Of a stretch of 64,000 bases of DNA, positions 18,801 to 33,800 are shown piece by piece. The stretch's first letter is position 1. Each line of letters begins with the position of its first letter. Below the pieces are notes generated by a model. The model made no database searches. It worked only from the letters and a program-made list of their open reading frames with translations, and was not told where the DNA came from. The DNA is taken from NCBI GenBank assembly GCA_041665305.1, contig JBAYJD010000002.1, positions 1-64,000 on the forward strand, in the 5' to 3' direction. Source of the stretch: YA12-FULL-51-18 sp041665305. Its GTDB lineage: Bacteria > Elusimicrobiota > Elusimicrobia > Elusimicrobiales > UBA9959. Both the position numbers and the translations under genes were made by a program.

Positions 18801-21800
18801 TGGTGGAATTCGGCGACGGGCAGAGCATGGCGTCCGGCAGGATACAACCGTCGGGAATGGAGACGGTGGTGCGGAAACTGTTGTTGCCGGCGTCCCGGAA
18901 ACCGTAATTCCAGGGGGGCTGGGCGGGATTCGTGGTGGTGGCCAGCGCGAAATTGGAAAGAGAATGGACGGTAACTTCGGCCCCCGGGATGCCGAGATTG
19001 AGGTTCGTAAGCCCGACCACCACCGGATTGCCGAAGTCGTCAAGCCGCTGCACCGTATAGGCGGCCAGGTTTCCGGCCGTTACGGCGTTCCCGGCCGGGA
19101 CCGAAGAGAACACTGCGCGTGTGGCGTCGCCGCCTATGGTGGTGAATCTGGGACTTACATTCTGCGCCATCGAATCGTAATTCCCGCCCGGAGCCGGAGC
19201 GGTGCCCAGCCAGACGCGCGCCGTGGTTCCCGTGGAAGCGGTGTTCACGAAATACCAGACGGCGGTGGAAACGCCAACAAAGCCGTCTGAATCGGTATAA
19301 GCCGTGGTGGAGGTTCCGACATCCGCATAACCGGCGCCGAGACGGATCACGCCGGACTGCGCCGCGGGCTGGGGGTCGACCACCGCGATATAGACCGTGG
19401 TCCCGGCCAACTTCACGGCATTATCATAGGCGTCGACCGTCTGCGCCTGGAGCCTGACCCTGCCGAGGGTGGCCGGCGGATTGGTGGTAATGCCGGCCCT
19501 CACCTCGACATCGGCGGCGTCCGGGGTATACCGCTGGCCTATAAGGTTCGTCCCGCCGCTGAGCACGCTCACCTTTTCCGCCGTGGGAGGGCCGGGATTG
19601 ACGGTTATAGCCGGCCTGAGGGAATATCCCGGCGCCTCGGTGCGTTCGGTGGAAATATCCGTGGCCGGAGACACGACCCCGGTCTGCTTTATCCTCACCC
19701 AGCGCGCCGGAGGCGAGGCCTGCTTTAGTTTGAAGGCCGAGGCTATCACCATCGAGCCTTTATCCGCCGCGGAGAAGAACTGCCCGCCCGCGACCTCGGG
19801 GGTCTGGGTCGGATTGGCCGGGCTGGGGCTTTCAGCTTCCAGCTCGATCGTTGAAAGACAAAGGTTGGACCCGGTGGACAGGACATTATGATATTTATCG
19901 TGGGCCGTCACCCTCACGTCGAAGACATCTCCGGCGCCGACGGTTCTGGTCCACTGGGGAATGGGACCCGTGGTTCCCGTGGAGGCCAGCAGGTCGTCGA
20001 ATTCGAAGTGATGCAGCACGCCGGGGTGGATCTCCCATGCGGCGCTGGTCGCGGAAGAGATCGCCGCGGGAGAGACCGTGCAGGTGGCGCCGACCACATA
20101 ATCGGGCATGGCGCGCCTGGGGAACACGCCGTCGCCTGACAGCGGCGAGAAGGAAACCCTGCCGGAGGACATGTCTTTGGCGGTAAGCGTTTCCGTCAGG
20201 TCTATCTCGTCCTTCGTGGTTTCCAGCTTGACCCTGGGCTGGAGGCCCGGGTCCCGCACGCGGTTGTAATAGGCGTCCACAAGGTCCACCGTCACGGAAG
20301 CATAGAGCCCTTCCGTTATGGTGAGAATGCCGGGCGTCCCTTTCTTCCCGGGAGGCGCGCCGGCCAGAGGGGCGCCGTTCTCGTCCACTTCGGCCGGTTT
20401 TCCCTCCACGGCGGTCTCGCCGGGCAGAAGGACCATAAGCCTTACCGGCGCGGACGACTCGGCAAAGAACAGCGCGCTTTGATTGGCGGCGTTCGGGGCG
20501 CCGTTGGCCCCGAAGCTGTTATCGGGGTTGGAGGCGAAGATGACATGGTCCGCGGCCCGTGTCCGAAGCGTTACGGAGAGGTCCTTGGTCCCGTCGGAAT
20601 TGAAGGTCGTGGTGGCCGGCGGGGCGTCGAACTTGTCCGTGGTGGCAAGATACACGTTCCCGACGCCGCCGATGGTGTTGAAATAATTATCCACCACCCT
20701 GGTCTTCACGGTGAACGGCACGCCGGCGAAGATGGAGGGGCTCAGCGCCGTGGAAGTGGACCCGATAAGCTTGCCCCCGAAGGGATAAACGCCGTTGCCG
20801 GGGTCCGCGGTTTCCCACGGCATAAGGAGCTGGATGCCCGCCGGAGCGCTCGGGACCACGGTGAAGGTGGACGGATTCACCCCGGACGGATTGGTGGGCG
20901 GGTCGGTCTTTCTTCCGGCATCTATCGGGCCGGTACCGTCGTAGGCCGCCGTAAGATACTGGCCGGTCGCGGCGCGCCTGAGAATTATGTTCGGCACATC
21001 CACGAAGCCGGAATTGTCCATCTGGACCACATAGCCGGGATTATTGCCGAAGGTGTCGTTGGGCGCCCTTACCGTTATGTCCTCGCCCGAAATGGCGCCC
21101 GGGGTGACGTTGAAATATCTGTCGGTCACATATACCCTCACCGCGAAGCCGGCGCCTACGGTTGCGGTGCTGAGCTCCGCCGCGACCGCCTGCCTGGCCA
21201 GCGCATAGCTGGTGGCGCCCTGGTTAAGGACCTCGCCGCGGCCCAGGTGTATAAGAATGATCCTGGAGGAGGTGCCGGGCACCACGGCGAACTGCTGGGA
21301 AGAGCAGTTGGCGTTGTCGGCGGAATCCTTAAGGTCCAGCCCGTCGGGGATCTCCGCGTCGTAAGCCATGATCTGCGCGTTGCCCACGGCGCGCGTCATG
21401 CTTACGGTGAAAGCGGCGGAACTGCCCGACACGCTCTGGGCCGGAGGGATCACCGCGTTCGGGTCCGTGGCGGCCAGGCTTATCGTATCCGCCGCGCTCC
21501 TGGCGGAGACCATGTTCCAGAAGCTGTCGGTCACCCGCACCTGCACGGTGAAATCAGCGGCGGCGGGCTGCGGAGACGGGAGGCAGCCGGCCCCGCCTTT
21601 TTTGCCTGTGGCCGTCCCGGGGTCCGTGCATTCGCCCGGCACCAGGGTCTGGATCCTGTCCTCGCTGTTAGGGACCACGGTAAAGTTGGAGGAGTCCGCT
21701 ACGGCATTGGGAAGCGCGCCCGAGGTCCGGGTGACCGTAAGTTTGGCGTCGGTGATGATCGCGTCCGGCACGGCGTAATTGGAGGACCTTCTGGCCGTCC

Positions 21801-24800
21801 TGGGGCAGATATTGTTTATCACGGCGAACCCGTTGACCAGGGTGAACGGACCGGGCGGGTTCACATCGTTGGGGTCGCTGGTGACGGCGGTCACCACGGT
21901 ATCCGGGGTCCAGTCCACGAAATTAAAGTAGTCGTCCACCGCGTAAACGCCGGCGGAATAGCAGCCTGATGTGGTGGCCGTCGCTATGAACACGGGACCG
22001 GAACGGCCCGCCGCGCCGGTATTCTTGCCGTTCACCTGAACCTCGGTCGGCAGGGTCACGACCAGCTGCGTCGGTTCGTTGGCCACGACCGTGAAGGTGG
22101 AGGATACATCCGGCAGATAGCCGTTGACCGAACCGCTTTCGGCGGCCGTGAGCGTATGTCCTGTGGCGGCCGCGCGCAGCGAGAAGTTCATAGCGGCCAG
22201 GCCCTCGCTCACCGACACGGCGCCGGGATCGAAGAAGAAGCCGTAAGCGCCGGAAGGCGTAAGCCGCACGCCGGCGCCGGGATGGACCTTCACCCGGTTA
22301 TAGAACCTGTCCACCAGGTAAACCTGGGCCTGAGCGATCACGCCGGCCGTGGAAGGCCATACGCCGGGGTCGGAGAAATCCGGAACGCCGGAAACGCCGG
22401 CCTTGCCGCCGGACAGCGGTTGGCACAGGACGGCGTCGTCGCATTTGCCCTGCGTGAGCATCTGGCCGGGCAGGACAACATGGAATTTATAAGGCGCGGC
22501 GGGGCCCGTGTATACCGAGGACGAGTCGCTTACCAGGTAGCTGGTGGTGCTTACCGCGGTTATGGTCACGGTTGATTCCGTCACAAGCGCGGGCCAGAAC
22601 ACGGTGGAGCCCGCCGTCAGTTGGAGCGTGGACGGATGTACATCGTAAGGATCGGAAGTTTGCAGATATACCTGCGTCTGTTCGCCCGTCACGATATTAA
22701 AGTAAGGATCCACCGCGCGCACCGTCACGGGGAAGGCGGCGCCCGCCGTCTGGGTGCTGACGGAACCCTGCTTGCCCAGGGCGCTGCCGGGCAGGGGCGT
22801 TTCATTAGGCAGCAGGAGCTGCAATTTTACCGGCGAGGACGAATTGACGGTGAAGTAGTCCGAATGGGCCACGGGAATGCCGTTATCCGTGTTGTTCTTG
22901 GCCATGAACCTGGCGCCCGCGCCGGTTATGGTGGAAGTGGCGCGCTTAAGGGTGAAGGTATAGTTCGTGGTCCCCGACTGGAGCGCCGTTTCCAGGAACT
23001 GCGGCAGGCCGTAGGGATCGTTCTCGATCTCCACCCGCACCACATCATTCAACGGCAGCGCGCCCCTGAGCGGGACCACGTTGTAATAATCGTCCACCGC
23101 GTTGACCGTGATGGTGTAGGGGAGGCCGGCTATCCAGGGGTCCGGCGAGCCGGTCTTGCCCGCGGCCCCGCCCGGATCCGCGGTTTCGCCCGGCAGGAGG
23201 ACCTGCAGCCGCGTATGCGGCGCGGGGTTGGCGATTATGGCCGGCGAGGTGGAGGCGTTCAGGAGCGGGAAGGTGACCGATTCCGCCCGCAGCTGCCAGC
23301 CCGTGGTCGTGCTGGCCTGGATGAACCGCCAGTCCGTCAGGGAGGACCCGACGACGGTGAACACGCGGGGGTCCGGATTGACGGCGTTATCCTTCGGATC
23401 CTGGGAAAGCAGCCGGACCGAACCCGTGAAAGCCGGCGCCAGGTTCCAGAAATTATCCACGAAGCGCACCGTCACGCTGGATTTGGTCCCCGTTATCCAG
23501 GCTTCCGGAGAGCCGGTCTTGCCGCCCGCGGTAAGGCCGAAATCATAGGGGGGCTTGCCTGGGACCGCGGTCTCGCCCTGTACAAGGAGCTGGAGCTTGG
23601 ACACGGCGCCGGGGACCACCGGGATGTTCTGCGTCTCTTCCCATACGCCTCTTGAGAAGGCGCTGGTGGTGCTGAGAGCCACGACCCTGCTCAGTTTGGA
23701 TTCGCCCGTCCTCAGGATGACCTGGTACGAAGTCGTTCCACCGACGAGGTAAAGGGCCGTGGACACGGCCGTGGCGTACTGGTCGTCGTAGATCGTCCCG
23801 GCGGGGTTGAACGAAACCTGGACCAGGGCGGCGGTCGAAGTGTCCCAGTTATAGGAATTATCCACGGCGTAAACCGTCACCGTGGAGACGGAGCCGGCGG
23901 TCACCTGGGCGGGCGCAAAGCCCGCTTTCTTGCCCATGGACGCCGCGTTGCCTTCCTCAAGAACTTCGCCGTAAGCGAGGATGATAAGGCGGTCGGCCGG
24001 CGCGCCCTGCACGGGCACGGCTGTGGAAACGGAGTCGGAGTAGAAGGAGCCCTCGCCGGTGGAAGCGGTTATATTCCAGCCGTCGGGGTTCCCCGAAGGA
24101 ATGCCGTCGCCCTTATAATTGCGGGTGTGCAGGATAGCGCCCGTAAAGCCGGCCTTGCCGTTCGTCGTCGCGGACGAAGGCAGCAGCCTGAGGTCGTCGA
24201 AGGGATCGTTGGAGGAAAGCCTGATCGTGGAAGCGGCGTTCTGCTTCCTGTTGAAATAAGCGTCGGTGACCTTTACCTCCACGGTAAAGTTGCCGCCGGC
24301 AGTCCTGGTGGAGGCCGAGCCGGAATAGCCCAGGGCGCTGCCCGGGTCGAAGGTGAGCCCGGGCACAAGGGCAAGCAGTTTCACGGCGGCCCCGGCCGTC
24401 ACGCTTATGGACGGGGAGACCGACGGCGACAGGTATGAGCCGTTGGAGGTGGAGGCCGTCACCCGCCACGGGCCGGTGGAAATATCCGGGTCGTCCGTAG
24501 CCGTCCTGAACACCAGGTCGAAGGTGGTGGCTCCTGCCAGGAGATTGCGCACCGGCGGCGGCACGGAGTAAGGGTCGGTGGTCTGGACTCGCACCGCGGT
24601 ATCCGTGGATATAAGGTTGTAGAACCGGTCCACCGCCCTTACCGTTACGGTGGACGCCGTTCCGGCGACGGCGGTTTCAGGCGCGCCAAGTTTGCCCCCT
24701 CCCGGCTCGTTTCCGGGATCGTAGGTTTCGCCGGGCATGGTGACCAGCAGCCTGTCCGTGGTGGTGGCCGAGACCACTATGTAAGGGGAAGTCGAGGGCG

Positions 24801-27800
24801 CGACCGAGAGGGCGCTGCCCGCCGTGGTGGAGGCGTAGATCTTCCAACCGGGCGAGGTGTTGGCTATCTTGAAGTAGAAGTTGTCGAAAGTATCCTGGCC
24901 CGTAGCCAGCGCTTTACTGAGCGGCACGCTGGCGTATTTGTCATCGGTCAGGATCTTTACCGAGGGCACAGAGGCGGGGCTGTAGATCCTGTTATAATAG
25001 GCGTCCACAAGCCTCACAGCAAGGGTCATGGAGGACCCGGCCGCCTGCATGGCGGCGGGATCCGGTGTCTTCCCGCCTCCGGCGACATTGCCGGGCTGGA
25101 AATTCTCGCCGGGAACGGCCATAAGCAGCGCGACGGGCGTGTTGGGGTTGACCGGCACATTGGAAGAGGTGCCGAAGAGAATATCGTAATTATTGTTCTG
25201 CCTGGCTATCACGCGGCTCACTGTCAGCGTGTCGGTGGAAGTTTTAGGAACGATGGTGAACTGGCGGTATCCGACCGAAAGCTGCGTGGCGGCGGGCTCG
25301 GAGTCGAACTGGTCGTCGGTGATAACGGTTATCTCGGCGTCCGTGGAGACCCTGTTATAATAGCGGTCCACGGCGCGAACATCGGCGGAATACGCGACGC
25401 CGGCCGTCCGGACGGACGGGGCGCCCTGTTTGCCGCCGGGGCCTCCGGGATAATATGTTTCCCCGGGCAACAGCACCTGCAACTGATAATAACTGGAGGC
25501 GTTCACCGTAAGGGCGCCGGTGGTGAAAGCGTCGAAACCGGGGACTACGGTGCTTACATGCAGTCTGACGGTATTGGTCGCAAAATTAAGGGTAAAGGGC
25601 GTACTTCCCAGACCGTTGTTAAGATCGATATTGTCGGGATCCGTTTCCGGGGCGGCGCCGGGGTTTTCCAGCACATTGAAGAATACCGTCGGAGCATTGC
25701 CCGCGCCGCCTTTGTGTTCGATAAGGTTGTAGTTCGAGTCCACAGCTCTGACCACGGCGTTGAACTGGACGCCGGCGGTCTGGGCGGCGGGCGCGCCGTT
25801 GGTATTGCCGAGACCGGGGATATAGATCTGCGGGTCCAGGGTGAGCAGCAGTTTGCAGGCCCCCGCCGCGCAATTCTCGTCGTCGTTCACGGTAAGCGCC
25901 GCCGAAGAGACGGCCAGGGCGCCTCCGGACATCTCGGCCGTCACGCGGCTGGCCGACGGCGCCGTGGCTTCTCCCGCCAGCGAGGTCCTCTCCGTCTTCA
26001 TGATCAGGGTAAACGAGGTCGTTCCGCCGGAACCGGAGTCGGTCAGGGGCGTGGCGCGGCTCAGGGCGAAGGTATCTCCGACCGCGTCCGCCTGGTCGTC
26101 CGGGGTATAAACGCCGACCGTAGGCGCGGAGGCTACCATATTACCCCAGTTATCCGTCACATCCACGGTAACGGTGAACGGCAGGCCCGCCGTCTGCTGC
26201 TCAAGCGTCCCGGTCCTTCCGGCGGTGGTGCCGGGAGCTCTTTGCTGGCCCGGGGCCAGCAGGCGCAGGCTGGTGGGCACATTGGGCCTGAGCAGGGCTT
26301 CCGGCGTCTGATAAGAATTGCTGTTCAAACCGGTCGCGGAAACCGTGAAGGCGCGGCGCGTGCCGGTGGAGACGACGGCGGTGTAAAGCGGCAGATTGAA
26401 CACGGTGGAGCTGTTCTGCAAGGTTTGTATGATGGGCGCGGCGTTAGGGTCGCCCGGAGTCAGGGTCACCTGGAGGCCGTTGTCGTTCACCGGGTTAAAG
26501 AAGGCGTCCACGGCGAGTACCGTGACCTGGGTGGAAACTCCGGCCGTCCAGTCGGCCAGGTCCGTAAGCTGCGAGGAGGTTTTTCCGCCCCATGGATTGC
26601 CGGGCGCGCCGCCGGCGCCGTAGGGAGCTTTGCCGGAATTAAGGCTTTCTCCGGGCATAAGGACCAGCAGCCTGTCCACGGAACCGGCGGCAACGGTCAC
26701 GGGACGGCTTACGCCGCTCTTAAGCGGGTCCGCGCCGGGAGAGGTGGACACGGTTATCTGCCAGGAGCCCTGGGAAACCAGCGCGGCGTTAAAGTTGGTC
26801 GTGCCCGAGAACATCGGCCTTTCCGAAAAGCCGGTTTCGGAATCGTTGGGGTCCAAGGTCACCCCCTGCACATCGGCTGAGACATCCGTGCGCAGGTTCC
26901 AGTAATTGTCCACCGAGTAAACCCTTACCGTGAACGGCGCGCCGGCGACAGGGCCGTAGCCGGCGTCGGTGCGGCCTCCGACATAGCCGTAGTCGTAAGG
27001 CGGCTTGCCGGGGTCAGGCGTGTCGCCGGGCAGCAGCACCATCAGTTTGGCGGCGCTGGAGGAATTGACCACCACCGGCGAAGAGGTGGTATCCGAAACA
27101 AGGGCGTTAACGCCGGTCGTTGAAACGGTAATATTATGGCTCAGGCCCTCGCCTTTATAAAGCGTAAGCTGGAACACGGTGGTGCCGGAAACCAACGGCT
27201 GGGATACGCCCACGCCGGAGGCGTAAGGATCGGAAGCGGCCGAAAGCGAAACGGTAGGATTGGTGGCGGTAACTATGTTCCAGTAATCGTCGGTGACATC
27301 CGCCGTAACCGGGAACGCTATGCCGGCGATCTGGTTTGAAACCGTACCGGTCCTGCCGGCGGCGGAGCCGGGATCGGCGGACTGGACGGGCACAAGCACC
27401 CGCAGTTTGGTCGGATTGTTGGGGTTGACGGTTATTCCCCTGGTCGCTGGAGACACGATAGCCGAAGTCCACGGGCCGGAATAAGGAGCGCTGCCGCCGG
27501 CGCCGGTGGCTTCTATCACCGCGTAATTGGCGCCCGCCTGGGCTCTCTTCAGGGTGACCGTTTTCGTGCCGGTACCGTTTATCAGCGTCATGGAAGGCCC
27601 GCCGGTAAACACGGCGTAAGGATCGCCCCTGACGCCGAGCGTCACGGAAACATTGTTGGCCGGCACCACATTCCAGTTGTCGTCCACGGCCCGGACCGTG
27701 ATGGAGAAACTCACGCCCGCAGTGGAGACCGAAGGCGCGGCGGCCATGTCTTTTCCATTGGGAGAACCGGGCAGCGCGGCCTCGCCCGGGACCAGGACCT

Positions 27801-30800
27801 GCAATTTGGTGCCGTTGCCGGGATTGACCAGAACGCCGCCGACGGCGTCCGAAACATAGTTGGAACTGGAGGTGGTCGCGACCGCCACGGTCCAGCCGGC
27901 GCCGGTATTGGCGGTCTTGAAGGTATGGGCTTTCTGAGTCTCATACCCGGGACTGGAGACCGTGCCCGTCTCATCAATGTCGTAGGTATCGCCTGTCGTG
28001 ATCACAAAGTTCGCGGAAGGGTACCCCGCCGCCGGAGTGTTGAAATAACTATCCACCAGCTTGACCCGCGCGAAACCGGCGGCTGAAACGCCGGCGGTGG
28101 AGACGACCGGCGTCCCGGTCCTGCCGGTCGCCGAGCCGGGCGATTCGGCCTGGCCGTCGAGTATAAGCTGGAGCCTGGCGGGGACATTGGGGTCCACGCT
28201 GAACTCGTCGGAATCGTTCAGCGTAAAGCCGTCGCCTATGGCCTCCAGCTTCCAGCCTGAGACGGCGGCCCTGAGCGAGAAGGTGAAATCCGTGGCGCCG
28301 GCAAGGAGCGTCTGGCTCCGGGCCGGAGTTATATCCCCGGCGGCGCCGGAAGGACGGACCGGCATAAGCGTGACCTGGGTATCGGAGGACACGGGGTTCC
28401 AGTAAGAGTCCACGGACATGACCCGGACGGTGAACGGGTCTCCGGCCTTAGGCGTTCCGGACGCGAAGGCCGTGCCGGTCTTCCCGCCTTCGGTCCCGAT
28501 GAACGAAACGGCCGTGCCGTTAGCCGCCTGGGGTCTGGAAGGCTCTATGGGGGAATTCCATCTGCCGGGCGCCGAAACCTGGTCGGGCAAAAGAACAAGG
28601 AGCTGGGACGCCGGCAGGGCGCTGAGCGTGAAGGTAGAGGAAACATTGTCGGCGAACAGCGAGCCGGGCGCGTCCATGTTCCTGGCCCGCAGGGCGGCGT
28701 CGGAGCGGGCGTTGTACATTTTTACGCGCTGCGCGGTGGTCCAATTGGCCCAGCCGTTAGCGCCCAGGACTATCGCCGAGGAAAGGACCACATAATCATT
28801 GGCGTCGTTGGATTCTATGCGCACGGTCGGAGTGGCCTGCGCGACCGTATTCCACTGCGCATCCACCAGGTGCACCCAGGCATTTATGCCCTGGCCCGCA
28901 GTCTGGGCGTCCGTAACCCCGGTCTTTCCCGAAACGGAGCCGGGAACGCGGGTTTCACCCGGCAGCATTATCTGGAGGCCGGCCGGCGCGCCGGCGGAAA
29001 CTGTCCCGATAGAGGCGGTCTGGGTGGAAAGTTTCGTGAATGCGCTCATGTCCCGGCTGTAAACCTGGAGCGCCGGGATATCCACATCCCCGGAGTAAAG
29101 ATGGGTATACGGCGCCCGTCTCTTGGGCGTGTACGCCGAAAAGCTCCTTGAGCCTGAAATAAGGTCGCCATTGGGGTACGCGGTGGCGTACGGATCGTTA
29201 CTGCCTATGTTGACCGTTCTTGTTTCATCCGTCGCGATATTCCAGTAAGGGTCCACGGCCCTTACCGTTATGACCGAGGCCAACGGCGCGCCGGCGGTGA
29301 GCGGAGAGGTCGGGGAGCCGGTCTTGCCGGAGGCGTTGAAAATGCCTTCCACCCCCGTTTCACCAGGCATCACCAGTTGCAGCGCCACCGGCGAAGTGGA
29401 GCGCACCGGCACATTGCCCACGGAATTGGTATTATAGGCCGTCCCGGCCCCGCCGGTATCATAGGCGCTTATGGTCCAGCCGGAGGTTTTCCGGGTGACC
29501 ATCCGCATCTGGAACACCCCCGTTCCGTCTTTCAGCACCGTGAGGGCCGGCCCGTAATTCCAGTTAGGCGTCTGTTCCGCGCCGCACAACGCGGTATTGC
29601 CGTCGTACGGGTCTTCGGTGCAGAACCTGACTTCGGGCATCACGGCCTGCTCTTTCGAGATAAAAGGATTCGAGCCGGGAACCACATTATAGTACTGGTC
29701 CGTCAGATTTACGGTCACTGAAGAAACCATGCCCGCGCTCAGGGTGGAAGGATTCAGGCCTATCTTTCTTCCGCCATTGGCCGTATTGCCGGGCTGGGCC
29801 TGCTGGCCTTCGGCTATGATTTGAAGGTTCACGGGAACATTAGGATAAACCGTTAGCGGATTGGGCGTGATATACCAGGTATTAGGCGCCGTCAGGACAT
29901 ACGGCGCGTCGGCCTCCACCCGCTGCGGGCCCGCCGTAAGGAAGGTGACATGAAAAACAGTGGTCCCCGAGACCAGCGGCTGGGAAGCCGCGGCCACGGC
30001 AAAGCCGTCATCCGGCAGCTTAAGGTCCGTCTCGAAGGTGGAACCGGGGTCGGTGTTATAATACTCGTCGACGGCGAACACGGCGACGGTGGAGCTTTGT
30101 CCGGCCAGCCAGGGGTCCGGCGTCCCGGATTTTCCCACCGGCGCCGTATTCTTGCCCTGAACGCGGGTTTCTCCCGGCAGGACCACTATCATTTTGTTGG
30201 CGGACCCCGCGGCCACGGTTATCTGACTGGAAGGATTGGCGGTCGGCGGCGCGCCGGCATAACCGGAAGCAGAAGCCGTATGGGAGCCCGCGGAAAGAAG
30301 AGTAGCGTTGACCGTGGTGGAACCGACGAAGGTAATCGCGCCCGGATCGGTATCGTAGGGATCCGAAGTGGTAACCGTGGTGGTGGTGGACTGGTACACC
30401 AGATTCCAGTATCTGTCGGTGAACTGCACTGTAAGACCGGTATTCTCACCTGCCGGTCTCGGCGACATCTGGCTTCCGCTGCGACCGGCGTGGGCGGTCA
30501 TTTTTCCTGGTTCATGAGTTTCCCACGGGGCTAATATCATTATCCTGTCGGGAGCGACGGCATTGACGGTCAGATCCACCATGCCGACGATAAGTCCGTC
30601 CACAACTTTTAAGCGGCGCGTAATGCCATCGCGGGAAGCCCGTCTTAATCTGAGCTGACCGTCGAACTTTTTAACGCCATCATTTTCAGCGGGGAAAATT
30701 TCGGTCTTAGGCAGGCCATAAACATCGTCCACTAAATTATCGGGGTCCGGGGTTTCCGGACCCGCCATAGGCATTTCCTGATTGACCATAGAAAAGCTGG

Positions 30801-33800
30801 GCGTTCCGGTATACGCGAGGGCGAGCGCGTTCGCTGAGTCCACCGCGGTGACTTGCACACAATAATCCTGGCCTACGGCAAGAGTAGTTAAATCCGGTCC
30901 ACCGCAGCCCATAGCTTTCACGGCGATATTAAATCTGGCGGCGCTTTCGGCTATCTGGATCTTGGGACCGGGCGCTATATCTCCATCACTCTGGGTATTG
31001 CCGGCGTTATCCACGCCGCGTACCCACAGAACATAGTTTTCACCCTTTACCCACTTTACCGCAGAGTTCGCGATGGAATTATCTTCCCAGAAGGTTTCAT
31101 TATTCTGGGTATTGGCGTCCACCCACAACGGTGTGGCGCCGCCCGGGCAGATGGCGGCCGTGGCCAGGGTCCAGGTCGAACCGTTCCACAAATAGTCGGC
31201 GCCAGGATCGCAGCCGGAAGGTCCGTAAGCCAGCGGGCCTGCGTTGATATCCTTCGTCTTGTCCATCAGTACTATTATCTGGGTTTTACCCAGATGCCAG
31301 CCGGCCGTCCTCAATATACCGGAGCCTTTACCGGAGACAAAATCAGGATCGGAAGAATTGCCCTGGATGGTCTTGTCTGGCTGATAAGTGGAACCGTTGA
31401 CCGGATCGGTGATATAAAAATTAGCCGAGCCGGGAGCGGTAGAATCGTATAGGAAATAGTTGCTCGAGACGCTGGTCTGAACATTCCCCACCGCGTCGGT
31501 GCCGGAGGAAACCACAACATAGTGCTTGCCTCCGCTGAAATTAAGCGCGGAAGTCGTGTAATCCCAAGTGCTTTGATAAATATGGTTCTGTAGAATGGAC
31601 TGCCATGACGGACAGACGCCGCTGAAGCCGGAACCCGGTACGAAACACGGCCTGCCGGGGTCGTCGTAACTCTGTATCGAAACCATGATAGAAGCTATAC
31701 CGGCAGTGTCGTCGCTGTAAGTACCGACAATGGGCGGGATCTTTCTGGCGTGTCCCGTCACACCGTTATAAGCCTGATTATTAAGCGGGACCGTAGGAGC
31801 GGTCAAAGGCGGAGTATTATCATAAACGAAGGTGGAGCCTGTGATATAGAAAGAATTCATGTTCCCGGCGTTGTCCAAAGCCCTTGAGGTTATGTAATAA
31901 GAGGTTCCGGATGCCAGGTAAGCGGAGGTCAATCCGCCGTAGCTCCACGGATCTCCGGTCGGTGTGAAACCCTGGGGCGAAGCATTGCTGAAGCTGCCGC
32001 CGCTCCACCAGAGGCCGGTATGATTATTACGGATAGCGACCTCCACTCTGTTTACGCCGGAGCCGCCAAGGCCGTCCGTGACGGAATCGTTGGAGGTCCC
32101 GGTTATTACGGACAGGGTAGTTATAGTTGAGCCGCTGACCGGGGCTGTCACATTTGAGAGCGGCGCGATATTGTCATACCTGAAACTTGCGGTGGAATAA
32201 GAAGAGCTGAAGTTCCCGGCCTGGTCCTCGGCTTTTATTTCCACGCGGTATGTATTCCCGCTGGACAGGCCGGACATGCTCTGCGTACTGACCCAGTTCT
32301 GCCATGAGTTAGTGGTGCCGGCCGTGAACCAGGCGGATTCCGGGGCTATCGGTTCAAAAGATTGACTGGACCTGTCCCAATATCTGGTCTGGACATTGTC
32401 GTAAATGCGGACATGCACGGCCTTTATGGAACCGGGCAAGGTATCCGACGGAATGCCGTAGATCTGGGTCAGCAGGGGATTCCTGTTATACAGGGTGGCG
32501 CCGCCGGCGCTGGCCGGAGGCTCGGTTATAACGGCCTGGGGGTTCGTCACATCGAAGGTGAACGACGAACCCGCGGAAATAGTGGTCTGGGTGTTCGCTG
32601 CCACATCGTAAGCCCTGGATTCCACGGTATACGACAGACCGTCCTGAAGGCCGTTGACATTATCGGACGGAGGCAGTCCGGCGCTCTTGCACCATTTTCC
32701 CGCCGCGCCGCAGGCCGCCGCGCCGTAACCCGCGCTAAGCCAGGTGGTTTCGCTTTCCGCGGCCCAGATGGAGCCGTTCCAGTACTGCAGATCGCCCGCG
32801 CGCCGGATCCGGACATTCGCGCCCGCCACGGTGGAAGGATTGGGGTTCGGGTCCAGCGCCGTTCCCGAAACGGAGGCCAGGGAATTGACAAAAGCTCCGG
32901 TCACCGGGGCCTCCACATCGCTCAAAGGCGCCAGGGTATCATACCGCACGGTGACGGGGGACGGCATAGTAAAATTGTTCCCCGACATGTCGCGCACACG
33001 CGCATTGATCTCGTAGTTAAGCCCGTTCTGCAGGGGAGGCGAGGGGTAAGTCCAGACATAGTCCACCGGACCGCCGGTCAAAGTGGCGGCGGAAAGCCAT
33101 TTTTCCGTGGTGGCGGAGAAAGTGGAAACGCCGTCGTACCAGGCGTTCACCCCCGCTTCTTTAATGGAAACGGACGCGGCGGCCACGCCGAACTGGTCCG
33201 AAGCCGTGCTCTGTATCGTAAAAGCCGCTTTTAAATTGGCGCCGGAGACAGGCAAAGAAGGCGGATAGGTGATAGTCAGACCCGGCCCCGTGTAATCGTA
33301 GGTGAAGGTTATGGAGGAAACCACCGTTTCAAGATTGCCTCCGGGCCGCGCGGCGTCTCTCGCCCTCACATAGACGCGGTAAACATACAGGTTGCTGAGA
33401 GGCGGCGAGTTCACGCTCCAGTTGGGAGCGGCGAACGCCGCCGCTCCGCCGGTGACCGAGGTCAGCGCGTGGAACGCGGCCGGGCACCCGGCCGCGGTAA
33501 AGGTGCCGCCGGTCACAAGGCCGTTCCAGCAGGCGTGGCCGGGTGAAACTTCTTCCATGGCTATTTCTATGTTGTCGGCCAAAGGGACGCCTGCAAGGTT
33601 ATCCGCCGCCGTTCCGCCTATGGCGGTTACGGCGTTAAGCTTGCTTCCGTCGGACGGCGCGGTCACCCTCGAAACAGGCGGGGTTTTATCCACGGTGAAC
33701 GCCACGGAATCCACGCCCAGGGTGAAATTCGCGTCGGAACCGTCGGAAGACGGACCCTGATTGGGCGCGACCGCGGCATCCTTGCCCCTGAACTGGACCA